A stretch of DNA of 64,000 bases from Nicotiana tabacum (taxonomy: Eukaryota > Streptophyta > Magnoliopsida > Solanales > Solanaceae): contig NC_134102.1 of assembly GCF_000715075.1 (NCBI RefSeq), positions 104,337,501 through 104,401,500 on the forward strand, in the 5' to 3' direction. The notes under the pieces are model-generated. The model searched no databases, was not told where the DNA came from, and was given only the letters and a program-made list of their open reading frames with translations. This document shows, in pieces, positions 12,173-23,800 of the stretch; positions within the stretch are counted from its first letter, which is position 1, and every line of letters starts with the position of its first letter. Position numbers and translations under genes: made by a program.

Positions 12173-13649
12173 ATGCGGAGGAGTAGAAGTACAAACAACC
12201 TCCTTCCTTTTGATCCAGAAATTGAACGAACACTTCATAGAGTGAGGAGGGAAGTCGAAGCTAGAACGAGAATAGAAAGAGAGTTGGACATCGTAGTTCA
12301 ACCACAGCCAATAGAGATGGCAGGTAATGAGGAGCGTCCGGTGATAGAAGCCGCAAGGCCCAATCTTGCTAATATGACTCAGGCTATCGTGAAGCCTGAT
12401 ATCACGGGGCATTTTGAACTCAAACAGTACATGGTACAGTTGATTCAGTCCACAGGGCAATATGTGGGTCTATCTCATGAAGACTCGCAGAGGCACATTT
12501 AAAACTTCTTGGAAATTACGGACACTTACAATTATCCGAACGTTTCTAAGGACTATGTCAGGTTGACACTGTTTCCTTTTTCATTGTTGGGGAAAGCTAA
12601 GGAATGGTTGCAAAAGGAGCCCGCGAACTCAATCCACACTTGGGATGATTTAGCAAGGAAATTCCTAATCAAGTTTTTCCCTACTAAGAAGACAAAATCG
12701 CTGAGGAGCCAAATTCTTGGGTTCCAACAACGGGATGGCGAGACACTTCGTCAAGATTGGGAAAGATACAAGAAGCTACTCAGAGACTGCCCGCATCATT
12801 GTCAGACTGATGAGGTATTGGGTATCACTTTTGTTGATGGGCTAGACGAGACATCAAAGATGAATCTTGATTCAGCTTGTGGGGGTAGTTGCATGGAGAG
12901 GCCGTATAGTGAAATACAACTCTTGCTAAATAACTTCACTGCTAATGACCATAATTGGCAAGGAGATGGGGGCCGCAAGAAGAGCAATTAAACAGAAGGC
13001 AGCCGGGGTGATTGAGCTTGATGACTTCTCAGCCATGAGAGCAGATATTGCAAAGCTGGCAAATCAGATGAACAGAATGACAATGCAACAAACACAACAG
13101 ATGCAATATGTACAGCAGATGTCTATTTGCTGCGAACTATGTGGTGACAGTCATATGAGTGACATGTTCCCCACGAATCCTGAATCTATATACTATATGG
13201 GGCAACAAAACAGAGGTCCGATGAATCAGCATGCACAATATGGGAACACTTACAATCCAAATTGGAGGAATCATCCTAACTTCTCATGGGGCGGAAATCA
13301 ACAGAATCAGAATCAGTGTAGGACTCAAGGAAATTTCAATCAGCCTCAGAAGCCACCCCAACAAACAGAAGAGAGTACGAATGACTTGCTAAAAAAGTTG
13401 TTGCTTCACAATCAACAGCTCAGGACCGATTTCAGAAATCTTGAGAGGCAAATGGGGCAGTTAGCAGCAAATCAAAATACTAGACCTACAAGCTCTCTTC
13501 CCAGTGATATAGAGAAGAACCCTCAAGTTAATGCAGTTACACTCAGAAACGGGAGCAAACTAGAGGAAGTGCTAAAGAAGAGAAAGGACAAACCTATACC
13601 TGAGGGGGAGCTGACCCCTAAGGCAATACACGAGTCAAAAAAAAAATGA
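12173..13649 (+). pseudogene. Athila gag (broken)
   Basis: The start at 12173 gives MRRSRSTNNLLPFDPEIER. After a stop at 12500-12502 the gag domain continues (FLEITDTYNYPNVSKD, LTLFPFSLLGKAKEWL, FPTKKTKSLRSQILGF). Around 12960-12985 the frame shifts to the second half, which has a Gln/Asn-rich tail (13200-13400). The Cys/His motif near 13130 reads CELCGDSH followed by MSDMF. The last Cys of the usual finger appears replaced by Phe, so zinc binding is probably lost. The product would be the capsid-nucleocapsid precursor. The next segment, with protease, begins within 20 bp in another frame. Stop, frameshift and missing ligand indicate a dead copy. Confidence 0.9.
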
Positions 13650-13665
13650 TGCAAGTTCAGAGCCA

Positions 13666-14436
13666 GTGGAGGCTGCAAGGCCACCACCACCTTTCCCCCA
13701 GAGATTGCAGAAAAAGAATGACGATCGCATGTTCAACAAATTTCTCTCTATGTTGAGTCAGGTTCAATTAAATATTCCATTGGTGGATGTACTTCGTGAA
13801 ATTCCAAAGTATGCTAAGTACATAAAAGATATAGTGGCTCACAAGAGGAAATTGACTGAGTTCGAGACAGTTGCACTTACTGAGGAGTGCACTTCAAGGG
13901 TCCAAAACAAGCTTCCTCAAAAGCTTAAGGATCCTGGCAGCTTCACCATTCCAGTGCGAATCGGTAATATTGATGTGGGTCGTGCTCTTTGTGATTTGGG
14001 GGCGAGCATAAATCCGATGCCATTATCCTTGTTTAAGCAATTGGGTCTGGGAGCTCCAAGACCAACCACTGTGATGTTGCAATTAGCTGATAGGTCCATA
14101 GCCTACCATGAAGGAGTGATTGAAGATGTGCTGCTGCAAATTGGGAAGTTTATCTTCCCAGCTGACTTCATTATTCTAGATTTTGAGGCTTATGATTAAG
14201 TTCCAATCATATTGGGGCGACCTCTCTTGGCTACTGGTGATGCAATAATTAAAGTGAGAGAAGGGAAAATGATTATGAGGGTGGACAACGAGGAAGCAGT
14301 CTTTAATGTCTACAAAGCAATCCAACTTCCTCGCCACTATGAGGATCTCTCTATGATATCTGTTGAGGAAGTGGACGAGCAACTTCTTGACACGAGTGTA
14401 TATCTAGACAACTCTCTAGAAAAAGCACTCATGTAG
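13666..14436 (+). pseudogene. Athila protease region (broken)
   Basis: The segment carries the gag-pol linker and then the retropepsin-like aspartic protease. The motif RALCDLGASINPMPLSLF near 13980-14035 contains the Asp-Leu-Gly-Ala active-site loop used by Athila elements. A second conserved strand, FIFPADFIILD, lies near 14150-14180. A stop at 14197-14199 interrupts just before the usual PIILGRPFL-type segment, which continues at 14207 (PIILGRPLLATGDA). Further codons run to a stop at 14434-14436. It would process the polyprotein. Confidence 0.85.
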
Positions 14437-14445
14437 TTCGATAGC

Positions 14446-16581
14446 TTGATGCTTGATGATGAGGTTGATGAGATGATGCATATCCTAGATGCATCATGTG
14501 CTTACATGCAAGGAATACACCCGTTTGAGCCCCTGAATAGGCCAAGTGGGCCTCCTCCAAAGCCGTCAATTGAAGAAGCTCCAAAATTGGAGCTCAAACC
14601 CCTACCCCCACACCTTCAATATGCTTATTTGGGTAGTTCTGACACTTTACCTGTTATTGTTTCTTCTCACTTGTCTAAATTGCAGGAAGAAAAGCTATTG
14701 AGGGTGCTATGTGAGCACAAGCGAGCAATTGGGTGGACAATGTCTGACATTAAAGGCATTAGTCCAGCTTTTTGCATCCATAAAATCCTCATGGAGGACG
14801 AACACAAGCCAAGTGTAGAGCAACAACGCCGACTAAATCCAATCATGAAAGAGGTGGTAAGAAAAGAAGTGATTAAGTGGCTTGATGCAGGTATTGTATT
14901 TCCAATCTCTGATAGCAAATGGGTAAGCCCCGTTCAATGTGTGCCGAAGAAAGGGGGATGATTGTAGTAGTTAATGAAAATAATGACTTAATTCCCACAA
15001 GAACTGTCACTGGATAGAGAATTTGCATAGATTATAGAAAATTGAACAATGCCACCCGGAAAGACCACTTTCCCCTCCCCTTTATTGACCAAATGCTTGA
15101 TAGGTTAGCTGGCCAGGAATACTACTGTTTCCTGGACGGTTATTCGGGGTATAATCAGATTGCTATAGCCCCAGAGGACCAAGAGAAAACTACATTTACG
15201 TGTCCTTATGGCACGTATGCGTTCAAGAGAATGCCCTTTGGTCTTTGTAATGCACCTGCGACTTTTCAAAGGTGTATGATGGCTATTTTTACTGACATGG
15301 TTGAAAGATTTGTAGAAGTGTTCATGGATGATTTCTGTGTTTGGATGTTCTTTTGATAATTGTTTAATGAACCTTGATAACGTGCTTGCTAGGTGTGAAG
15401 AGACGAACTTGGTGCTAAACTGGGAAAAGTGTCATTTCATAGTACGTGAAGGTATAGTTTTGGGGCACAAGGTGTCCAAAAGTGGTTTGCAGGTGGACAA
15501 AGCGAAGGTGGAGGCGATTGAAAAATTGCCCCCACCGACATCCATCAAAGGCATTCGCATTTTTTTGGGCCATGTAGGTTTTTATCGTCGTTTCATTAAA
15601 GATTTTTCGAAAATTTCTTCTCCTTTGTGCAGGCTTCTTGAGAAAGATGTGCCCTTCAAGTTTGATGATGCCTGTCTGAAAGCATTTGAGGAGCTGAAGG
15701 GAAGGTTGGTGACTGCACCAATTATCATTGGCCCAAATTGGGCGCAATCATTTGAGTTGATGTGCGATGCAAGTGACATAGCAATCAGAGCTGTTTTGGG
15801 ACAAAGGAGGGATAAAATCTTTCAATCCATTTATTATGCGAGCAAAACTATGAATCCAGCTCAGATAAATTATACAGTTACTGAAAAGAAGTTGCTTGCA
15901 GTGGTGTGGGCGTTTGACAAGTTCAGATGCTATCTAGTGGGAACCAAAGTCATCATTTACACAGATCATTCAGCTATCAGATACTTGTTTGAAAAGAAAG
16001 ACGCCAAGCCGAGGCTGATTCGTTGGGTCCTCCTCTTGCAAGAATTTGACTTAGAGATCCGAGATCGAAAAGGGACAGAAAATCAAGTGGCTGATCACTT
16101 GTCCAGATTAGAAAGTCGGAACCATGTAGCTGAAGGAGGGTCAATCAAAGAAACATTTCCTGATGAGCAGTTATTAGCAGTCACCTCAGGTGAAGCCCCA
16201 TGGTATGCAGATTATGTGAATTTTATTGCAAGTGGGGTGACACCACTAGAATTGACACCTGATAATAGAAGAAGATTCTTACATGATGTGAGGCTCTACA
16301 TGTGGGATGAGCCATTCTTATATAGGCAGTGCGCAGATCAGTTGGTGCGAAGGTGTGTTCCTGAGGAAGAAATGAATGCTATACTGCATGACTGCCATGC
16401 TTCGCCATATGGAGGTCATCACGGCGGGGATAGAACCGCTCACAAAGTGCTACAATCAGGTTTCTATTGGCCAAAATTGTTTAAAGATGCATATGCCTTT
16501 GTTAAAAATTGTGACAGATGCCAAAGAACCGGAACTATCATAAGGAAGCACGAGATGCCCTTGCAAAATATTCTGCAGTAG
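14446..16581 (+). pseudogene. Athila reverse transcriptase and RNase H (frameshifted)
   Basis: The RT starts in the segment at 14446-14961 (QQRRLNPIMKEVVRKEV, WVSPVQCVPKKGG). It is interrupted by stops between 14961 and 15020 and resumes at RICIDYRKLNNATRKDHFPL. The catalytic motif VFMDDF is at about 15318-15335. Immediately after it a frameshift separates the palm from the thumb (15328 onward, SVFGCSFDNCL). RNase H follows with its first acidic residue in LMCDASD (about 15758-15778) and the connection motif YTDHSAIRYLF (about 15958-15990). A zinc-binding HHCC domain starts near 16386 ([22 protein letters not shown]) and belongs to the integrase. Most catalytic residues are present but the frame is not. 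Confidence 0.92.
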
Positions 16582-17483
16582 AGCTTTTTGATGTTTGGGG
16601 GATTGATTTCATGGGACCGTTCCCATATTCTAATGGGCACAGGTACATCTTGGTGGCGGTCGACTATGTTTCTAAGTGGGTGGAGGCCATTGCTCTTCCT
16701 ACTAATGACGCAAAGGTAGTGGTAAGCTTTGTAAAGAAGCACATCTTCACACGTTTTGGGACTCCAAGAGTGTTGATAAGCGACGGGGGAACTCACTTTT
16801 GTAACAAATTGCTGAATAATGTTCTTGCAAAGTATGGAGTTAAGCACAAGGTTTCCACTGCCTATCATCCCCAAACGAGTGGTCAGGTAGAAGTTTCCAA
16901 CAGAGAGGTAAAGCAGATTTTGGAGAAAACAGTAAGTGGGAATAGAAAGGACTGGGCCGGAAAGCTGGATGATGCATTATGGGCATATCGCACTGCATAC
17001 AAGACCCCCATAGGTACTTCTCCGTACAGGTTGGTTTATGGGAAGGCGTGCCACTTGCCCGTTGAGCTTGAACACAAAGCCTATTGGGCGATTAAAAAGC
17101 TAAATATGGAGATGGACTTGGCCGGTGAGAAGAGATTGCTACAACTCAACGAGCTTGATGAATTTCGATTGCATACGTATGAAAATGCCAAATTGTATAA
17201 AGAAAAGACAAAGAGGTGGCATGATAAGCACATCCAACATCGTGAGTTTGAGTCAGGTCAAGAAGTTCTCTTGTTTAATTCGAGGCTAAAGCTTTTTCCC
17301 GGAAAGCTTAAATCTCGATGGTCGGGTCCGTTTGAAGTGGTTAGTGTGAAACCTCATGGGGCGGTGGAATTGCGTGATACGAGTTCCAATGCGACATTTT
17401 TGGTAAATGGCCAAAGAGTAAAATACTATTGGAGTGGGGACATTGCATGTCACAAGACCTCGATGGATTTGGTGGAGGCGTGA
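16518..17483 (+). pseudogene. Athila integrase core and C-terminal domain
   Basis: A frameshift near 16560-16580 separates the zinc-finger part, encoded by the preceding frame, from the catalytic core. The core has the D-D-E residues in [18 protein letters not shown] and [10 protein letters not shown]. The C-terminal part ([20 protein letters not shown], about 17280-17335) is the GPF/Y-type domain, and no chromodomain follows, as expected for Athila. The ORF ends at 17483. It would insert the cDNA in the nucleus, giving the 5-bp duplications seen here. Confidence 0.93.
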
Positions 17484-18729
17484 AGAACATGTTGCGTCAT
17501 GCCGCGACGTTAAATCAGGCGCTTCTTGGGAGGCAACCCAAGCCCTGTCTTTTGTTTTCATAGTTAGTTCGTTTATTTATTAGTTCGGCTTTTTTTTAAA
17601 AAAAAAATATTTTTTATTTTTTATTTTAAAAAAAAAATCCAGGTATGGGAAAACAGGGTGGATGCGTCGCATCCCCCTCAGCATAAAAGAATTGACGGAC
17701 CAATTGCTCAAGGCAGTGAAGTCTACCTATAGCGTCCACAGCAGCGTCCAAAAATAATTCAGAGAAGTCACTTGGGACGCGTCGCGTCCAAATTCGCATC
17801 CCAGGTAAGTATTACTTAAAACACTCGAACCATCTAAATTCCCTCCCTCACTATTTTCCCTTCTCCCCCTCGCACCACCACTGCCTCAACCCAGACGCGA
17901 CAGGTATGTATCTTCTTCCTCGTTCTTTCTTTTTCTTCTCTCTCCTAATTCTCCTCTCTTCTCTCTCTCGTTGGTAGCAACAGACCCCCTGCCCCAAATT
18001 CCCCTAGGTTAAGTTTTACCAATTTAAATATCACACATGTGATTAAGAGGGGAACCGAAAAAGTTTGAAGCTTGGGGCTGTCATTACTGTTAGTTGTAAT
18101 GGTTGCGAGATGATAAACTATAATTCCCTTCATCTCGTTAATTTTGGGAGGGTAGTCGAATTACCCAACTGATAGAAGAAACTAGGCACAACTGTTGCAT
18201 ATCACCTGTTCGACGAATTGCCTGTGAGGTAAATTTAGGCGTCGGTGAAGTCTGAGTAACCGAGCGACAATAGTATATGCTAGTGAATAAGTGTGGGGTC
18301 GTTTGTCTTGATTGTGTACAGCATTATAGGAATATTTTGAGCCTATGATAGATTGTCTAAATAAATTGAACATCCGGAACATGCTAGACGTCTTGAATTG
18401 TAAAGTGTTACTCGATTTGAATTGTGTGAGTTCTATGCGTAATGATATGTCGTGAGAATAAATGTGGGGTCGAGTGAGCTGCTATGTGTAATTGAACATG
18501 GTTAGTGAGCGTCGCTCGGATAAACCTCATGTTGTGCATAATGATATCTATATAGCGCAGTGCTTATTTGTAAATTTGAAGAGAGTTATCATATCCCTGC
18601 TGAAAGCCATGGCATGACTATGCGAATGATTGGAAGTGCAAGCTGTTGCACAACTGCTTTATAGCTGAACTTCGCTGTTCTATACGCTAATTGTTGACTT
18701 CTTTGCATTGCAGGTACTTAGGTTCATAA
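17484..18729 (+). promoter_or_regulatory. Spacer between integrase and ORF3, with LTR-like block and candidate intron
   Basis: This 1.2 kb has no ORF. After an A/T-only stretch (about 17590-17637) it holds a block (17640-17830) resembling the LTR: GGATGCGTCGCATCC, then GGCAGTGAAGTC, then GACGCGTCGCGTCC. A pyrimidine-rich run leads to a good splice donor (CAG|GTATGT, 17904), and a good acceptor (TTTGCATTGCAG, ending 18713) lies 16 bp before the ORF3 start. This suggests a spliced leader for ORF3, possibly with its own promoter. The LTR resemblance and splice consensus are seen; their use is inferred. Confidence 0.55.
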
Positions 18730-20397
18730 ATGGCGGCAACGAGCAAATCGTCCAAGAAACAAGACAGAGATAATAACAAGCAACCGCCCAAAAATCCTAC
18801 CGAAAAGGCAACAGCTGCTCCAAATCCACAGAACAAAAGGAAGCGGACTGAGAAAGAGAAGGAACTGCCGACTAGACAGTTAATTGATGAATCAGAGCAA
18901 GAAGAGGAGGAACCATTAGTAAGGAGGACTGGGAAGAGGGGTATTACAACAACATCATTAAATCCGCCAAGCAAAGGGATAGAGATCAGAGAACCTGTGC
19001 CGAACCGGGGCTAATCCTCCAAGCAGAGTGACCCGAATGATAAAGGGAAGCAGAAGATTACTGTAGAATCTGAGTCTGAGTCTGATTCGAATAATGAGCC
19101 TCCACATGTCGACATGAGTGACGAAGATGAGGGTGAACCAATAGACCGAGCTGCTTGGGAGAAAAACTTTGTTAGTGAAAAGGCATTCCGAGCTTATAAT
19201 AAGATACTAGGTTCAAAGAAGTACATTCCAGAAAAGCCAATCAACTTCGGAGCACTTAAGAAAAATTACCCAAATTTTCTGAAATCAATTCGAGAGGTGC
19301 AACAATGGGGACCTATCTTGAAGGGCCACGGCAAGGCCAACCTCACTATCGTCAGAGAGTTTTACGCCAATTGGCGTCACTCCAGGGGAAGCATTGTGAG
19401 AATACGAGGGGTGGATATTAATGTCTCAGCTGAAGCTCTAAACAATTTCTTAGGGGTGCCACACACACTAACGGATAGGTTTGACTCCATAGGCAAAGCA
19501 CCAGATTATGCACACATTAAGTCTGTCCTATGCCCTACCAGGAAGGATGCAAATTGGAAGCATGGGAGTATGGAGTACCATTCTCTGGCCAAGGAATTCA
19601 TGAGCGCGTTAGCCTGTGTGGTTCTAAATTTCATATGCAACTGCCTGATGCCATGCCAACACAAAACTGATGTCCCTCGACATCGAGCACTAGTATTGTA
19701 TGCTTTATTGGAGGGGATACCGCTCAACTTGGGAGCCATCATGCACGACCAAATGCAGCGCACTAGGATGAACTACAAGTGGAGGTTGTTCTTTGCAAAT
19801 ACGCTATCGGCTTACTTGACAGAGATGGGAGTACTATGGGATAAGGAGAATGACGACATTGAGGCTAAAGCTCCAGGACCATATGATGTTACTCATGTAC
19901 TAGAGCCGAACAAAGGAAGGTCTTCTAAGCTCACCATTCAACAGTTGTTTGAGCAGATGCAAGCTGATATGCAAGAGAACAGGGCTGAGTTGATAGCGAC
20001 TCGTGTAGAGTTGAGTGCCACCAGAGATGAGTTGAGTCAGACTCGTGCGGATCTAAGACGAGTCCAGACTGAGCAGGCCACGATGATGAGGGAGGTATCA
20101 TTACTCCTCCGTGCTCTGGTTCAACATGCAGATATAGACATCTCACAGCTGCTTGCATCGTCCACTGTTGGACCATCCACCTCTGCTCCTCCTATAGTCC
20201 CTGAGGCTCCACACACCATGCCTACTGAGGCCGTTGTACCACCTGCTACAGACTCAGCTCCAGTTGGTGATGATAGGACTGCGACCGCTCTCCCTATTCG
20301 TAAGGATGCTATTGCTAGGCCAGAGGGGGTCATGATGAATGCCATGTATACTGATGCTCTTCCACGGACTGCGGATGAGCCTTCCACCTTGACTTGA
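18730..20397 (+). pseudogene. Athila ORF3 (plant transposon-protein domain, env position)
   Basis: The start is at 18730 (MAATSKSSKKQ). One in-frame stop at 19012-19014 splits a 94-residue basic, Lys/Glu-rich N-terminal part from a 427-residue part beginning at 19114. The middle section (WEKNFVSEKAFRAYN, VREFYANWRHSRG, EALNNFLGVPHTL) matches the conserved region usually annotated as putative plant transposon protein in Athila elements. It is followed by an evident heptad coiled coil (RAELIATRVELSATRDELSQ, about 19980-20110) and a Pro/Thr/Ala-rich tail. No signal peptide or membrane segment is visible, so the env-like label rests on position only. Its function is unknown. Codon use and length suggest it was once under coding constraint. 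Confidence 0.8.
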
Positions 20398-22432
20398 GGG
20401 AGTTTCTTCTTATCCTACTTTACTTTATTTGTATGTATTGGGGACAAAGCACGATTTTAAGTGTGGGGTGAGGGGTTATTCATATTTTTGTGGATGAATG
20501 TACTTAACTGTTACAATTTTTGTTGATTTTGATACTGTTTGGGGCTGTAATATTCACTGGATTAATGGCCTGTAATAGTTAGTAAATTCATCTATATAGA
20601 GTAACTCTCAGTCCATTGTTGTGTGTAGTCGTAGTAAGTAGCCTTATCAAAGACACAAAAAAAAATAGAAAATAGAGGACTTTTCCCGACGACGGACTAC
20701 TTGGACAGTTCTCTCGAGGGATTAAGGTCCTTAGAAAAATACAAAAAGATTTTTATTTTATTCTTGAAATTAGTGTTAGTATTAGGAGATTGATAGAAAA
20801 CTAAAGAAAAGAACAAAAATAGAGTAGTAGCCTTGAGTAGTTAGTAAATTTTCTTTAGGTAGTAATAATCCCCTGTGGTTTTTCTTTGTGCCTCGGTTCT
20901 TTTCCATGGGATGTATTTTGAACCGGGAAGTAATTGTTTATTTTTAGAGTAGATTAGGAATTTAGGGAATAAAAGGAGCAAGAATGATGAACCTAGGCGC
21001 CCTTGACTTGTTTGATAGTAGCATATTTATGCTTTAGCATGTGTAGTATCTTCTGTATGATTTAAAATTATTGATGATGCCTTGTTAAATTGGATAGCAT
21101 GTTTTGTGGCGCCTATGTCTCGTTTACATGACTTATGTTCACCTTGTGCTTAATGCTTAATATCTCGTTGCTCCGTGAATACTTACATTGTTTGAGAGTC
21201 GGAATGTGACCGTCCTTTAATGAGTCATGTGCCATGTGTGGTGAGGTTTTTGTGTAGTCCATGTATTGTACTTGTGTCTAGAACTTGCCCGGTATGTGAG
21301 TTGAAGAGAAATTTGAGGTGATGCTCGGTTTGAAAAATGATTTTAGGCTTTCTTTGATCTTTTTGAGTTTATTGCTTATCATAAATAAAATTTATCCCTA
21401 CTTAACCAATTTGAGCCTATTGACTTTTATTTGGTACCCACATTACAAGCCTATACTCTTTTTATTTTTAATTGACATTTTTTTGATCCTTTTACCTCTT
21501 AAAGTACTTTAATTGTTAGATGAGCGCTTAAAGAAGTAAGAAGGGACTAAGTGTTGGGTGACTTTTGAGTGGAACCAATGAAAAGAAGAAAGATGCACTT
21601 GTTTTGTAAAATACTACACCACTAGCGGAAATTGAAAAAAAAATAGTTGGGTAAAGAGAGTAAAATCTGGAAAAAAAAAGAAGGAAAAATAGAAATGAAT
21701 AAATTGTTGTCTTGTTCTTGCTAGTGGGTATGAACTAAAGTAGTGCTTAAAGAAGAAGGGACTGTTTTGGGGGGTGATATTGTTTGTGGAATTGAAGTGA
21801 GGTTGAAGAAAATACGCTTAAAGTAATTTTGTGATGTATTAAAGTGCTTAGGAGGGTGAGTCACTATTCCTTAAATATATCCTATCCGTCCCTTAGCCCA
21901 CATTACAACCATGAAAAAGTCTTAATTGATTTTAGATCGAGCGAGCTTACATTAGTAGAGATTTACATTAAGGGCAAGCCTATGGTACCAATTGCATGCA
22001 TGTGACTTCTTTGTGAGAGTGAGCGATTTTCTTTGATGTATGTGAGTCATTAAAATATATTTGATCATGAGATTTGAATGTGTGGATTGAACTCGCTCTC
22101 TTGTTCTTGTTGTGAGGGCACATAATTTCACGAGGGATAGGTAACGTTATTAGACTTCTCTATGATGTTGGGTGTTCAAGCCATGAGTGCATTATGACAT
22201 TAAGTCGGTTTTTGAGGTTAGGATTGTTGTGAGCATATTGTCTTTGTTTGAATATTTTTAAAGAATGGCATAAGTAAAGGAAAGTGTATGTGATGTATAT
22301 TCTAGAGCCTAATTGTTGCAAATAACCATGGTCATAGGTGTAGTATGCTTTGAATGATAAGAGCTTAATTTTGTTTCGTCTACTATAGTGATGGTTTGTT
22401 CGAGGACGAATAAAGGTTTAAGTATGGGGTGG
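20398..22432 (+). other. Athila 3' untranslated region and polypurine tract
   Basis: Two kilobases contain no convincing ORF and many short AG-rich and GT-rich blocks (AAGTGTGGGGTGAG at about 20460). It ends in a purine-rich AGTATGGGGTGG (22421-22432) touching the 3' LTR, the likely polypurine tract. An open frame at 21318-21512 is Ile/Leu-rich by composition only. Confidence 0.7.
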
Positions 22433-23795
22433 TGATGTTGGGCATATTTCGATATGTGTTGATGTTACTTTACCCATGTTTTAACCGCTTTTTGATGCTA
22501 TTTGATCTTTAAAATGTCCAACATGGTTTAATTATTGGTTTTATGACTAATTGAGTTGTGTGTGATGATTTAAGGTGTTTGGAGTGCAAAAATATGAAGA
22601 AAAGGTGCTCTAGCTAGAGGAAGAGGGATTGGATGCGTCGCATCCAATCTAGAAAAAAATCAGATTTTGTGCACCCTTAGCAGTGAAGTCGGCCCATAGT
22701 ATCCGCCTTAGCATCCGCACCTGGGCAAAACTGAGATGGAGGAACAAAGGGTGGATGCGAAGCATCCACCCTAGCATGCGAAGCTGAGAAGTGGAGGACG
22801 AGGTGGATGCGATGCATCCACCCTAGCATCAATCCCTGAAGCTGATTTGGATTAGAAATAGGAGAATTTTGGCCCACGACTTTTGTATGCAATATATAAG
22901 CGCCTCTTTTAGGTCATCTAACATATTGGAAAGGGGGAAAAAGCCACGACAAAGCTTGGAAACCACGGAATTCGTCTGGATTTCTTATCTTTTCCTTCTT
23001 TTATTGATTCTTATGCGCTCTTGTGAATTATTTGATGATTGCATGAACATGAGTGGCTAAGAACCCTATTATTCTAGGGTCATGGGTGATACATGAATGT
23101 TGATGTTTGAAGTTTAATTTGACAAAGTTGATTTTATCATATTGGGTTGTTTATTTAATTCTGTTTTTAATTAATTTGCTGAGTAGCTAACAGTGAATTA
23201 CTATCTACGAATCTAGAGTTGAACTCGAAAGTGGAAATTCTAGATTGCATATAGAATTAAATAGAGCAAGTTCTTAAACCCGGACATCGGGGAACAGATT
23301 CACAATTAGGATAGAAATATACCTAATTGTCTTGCTCTGTAGAAATACGGGAAGTGTAAATGCATTCTTGTTAATCTTAATTCCATAGACATATAGGCAT
23401 TAAGTTAGCTTAAATAGACGAGTAAGAACTCGACAGATTCTTATGAGTAATATCAACCTTGTCAATCAACAATCCAGATAAATCAATTAGTTATTTTAAG
23501 CTAAGAATGCAACATGATTGTTAGATAACCCGTGACCCTGAAATATTATCTCTTATTGATTGTTATTCGAAATCATTTAAGTGTTGTGGTTGATCTCTAG
23601 TATTTCATTACTTGATAGTTTTTAGGTGGTAAATTAGAAAATTATCTATTTTGTGAGAAATCGCTTAAATCGATAAGTTATTTGAGTTTGAGTTAGTTAA
23701 AAGTTAATCATAAGTCTTCGTGGGAACGATACTCTACTCACTACTATATTACTTGACGACCACGTATACTTGCGTGAGTGTGTTTGGTCGTAACA
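22433..23795 (+). repeat. 3' LTR of Athila element
   Basis: This 1363-bp LTR matches 10677-12045. The palindromes are better preserved here: 22628-22648 has arms of 10 bp around 1 nt, 22748-22772 arms of 11 bp around GAA, and 22802-22822 arms of 9 bp around GAT. A TATA-like TATATAAG is near 22893. It ends CGTAACA, followed by the GTTAC duplication. Confidence 0.95.
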
Positions 23796-23800
23796 GTTAC

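Larger units (their letters stand above)
10677..23795 (+). mobile_element. Level-3 Athila-lineage Ty3/gypsy retrotransposon, TSD GTTAC
   Basis: This 13,119-bp element begins TGATGTTGGG and ends CGTAACA. The 5-bp duplication GTTAC is at 10672-10676 and 23796-23800. Its layout is 5' LTR, tRNA-Asp-type PBS, gag, protease, RT-RNase H, integrase, long spacer, extra ORF, long 3' untranslated region, purine-rich tract, 3' LTR. The PBS, the Gag sequence and the ORF after pol support the Athila lineage. Several frameshifts and stops make this copy non-autonomous now. The two LTRs differ at many scattered sites, so the insertion is not very recent. Confidence 0.93.

Noticed and set aside
22628..22822. 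Regularly spaced palindromes as a CRISPR-like array
   Set aside because: Only three copies, spacers are shared between the two LTRs, and the context is a plant retrotransposon.
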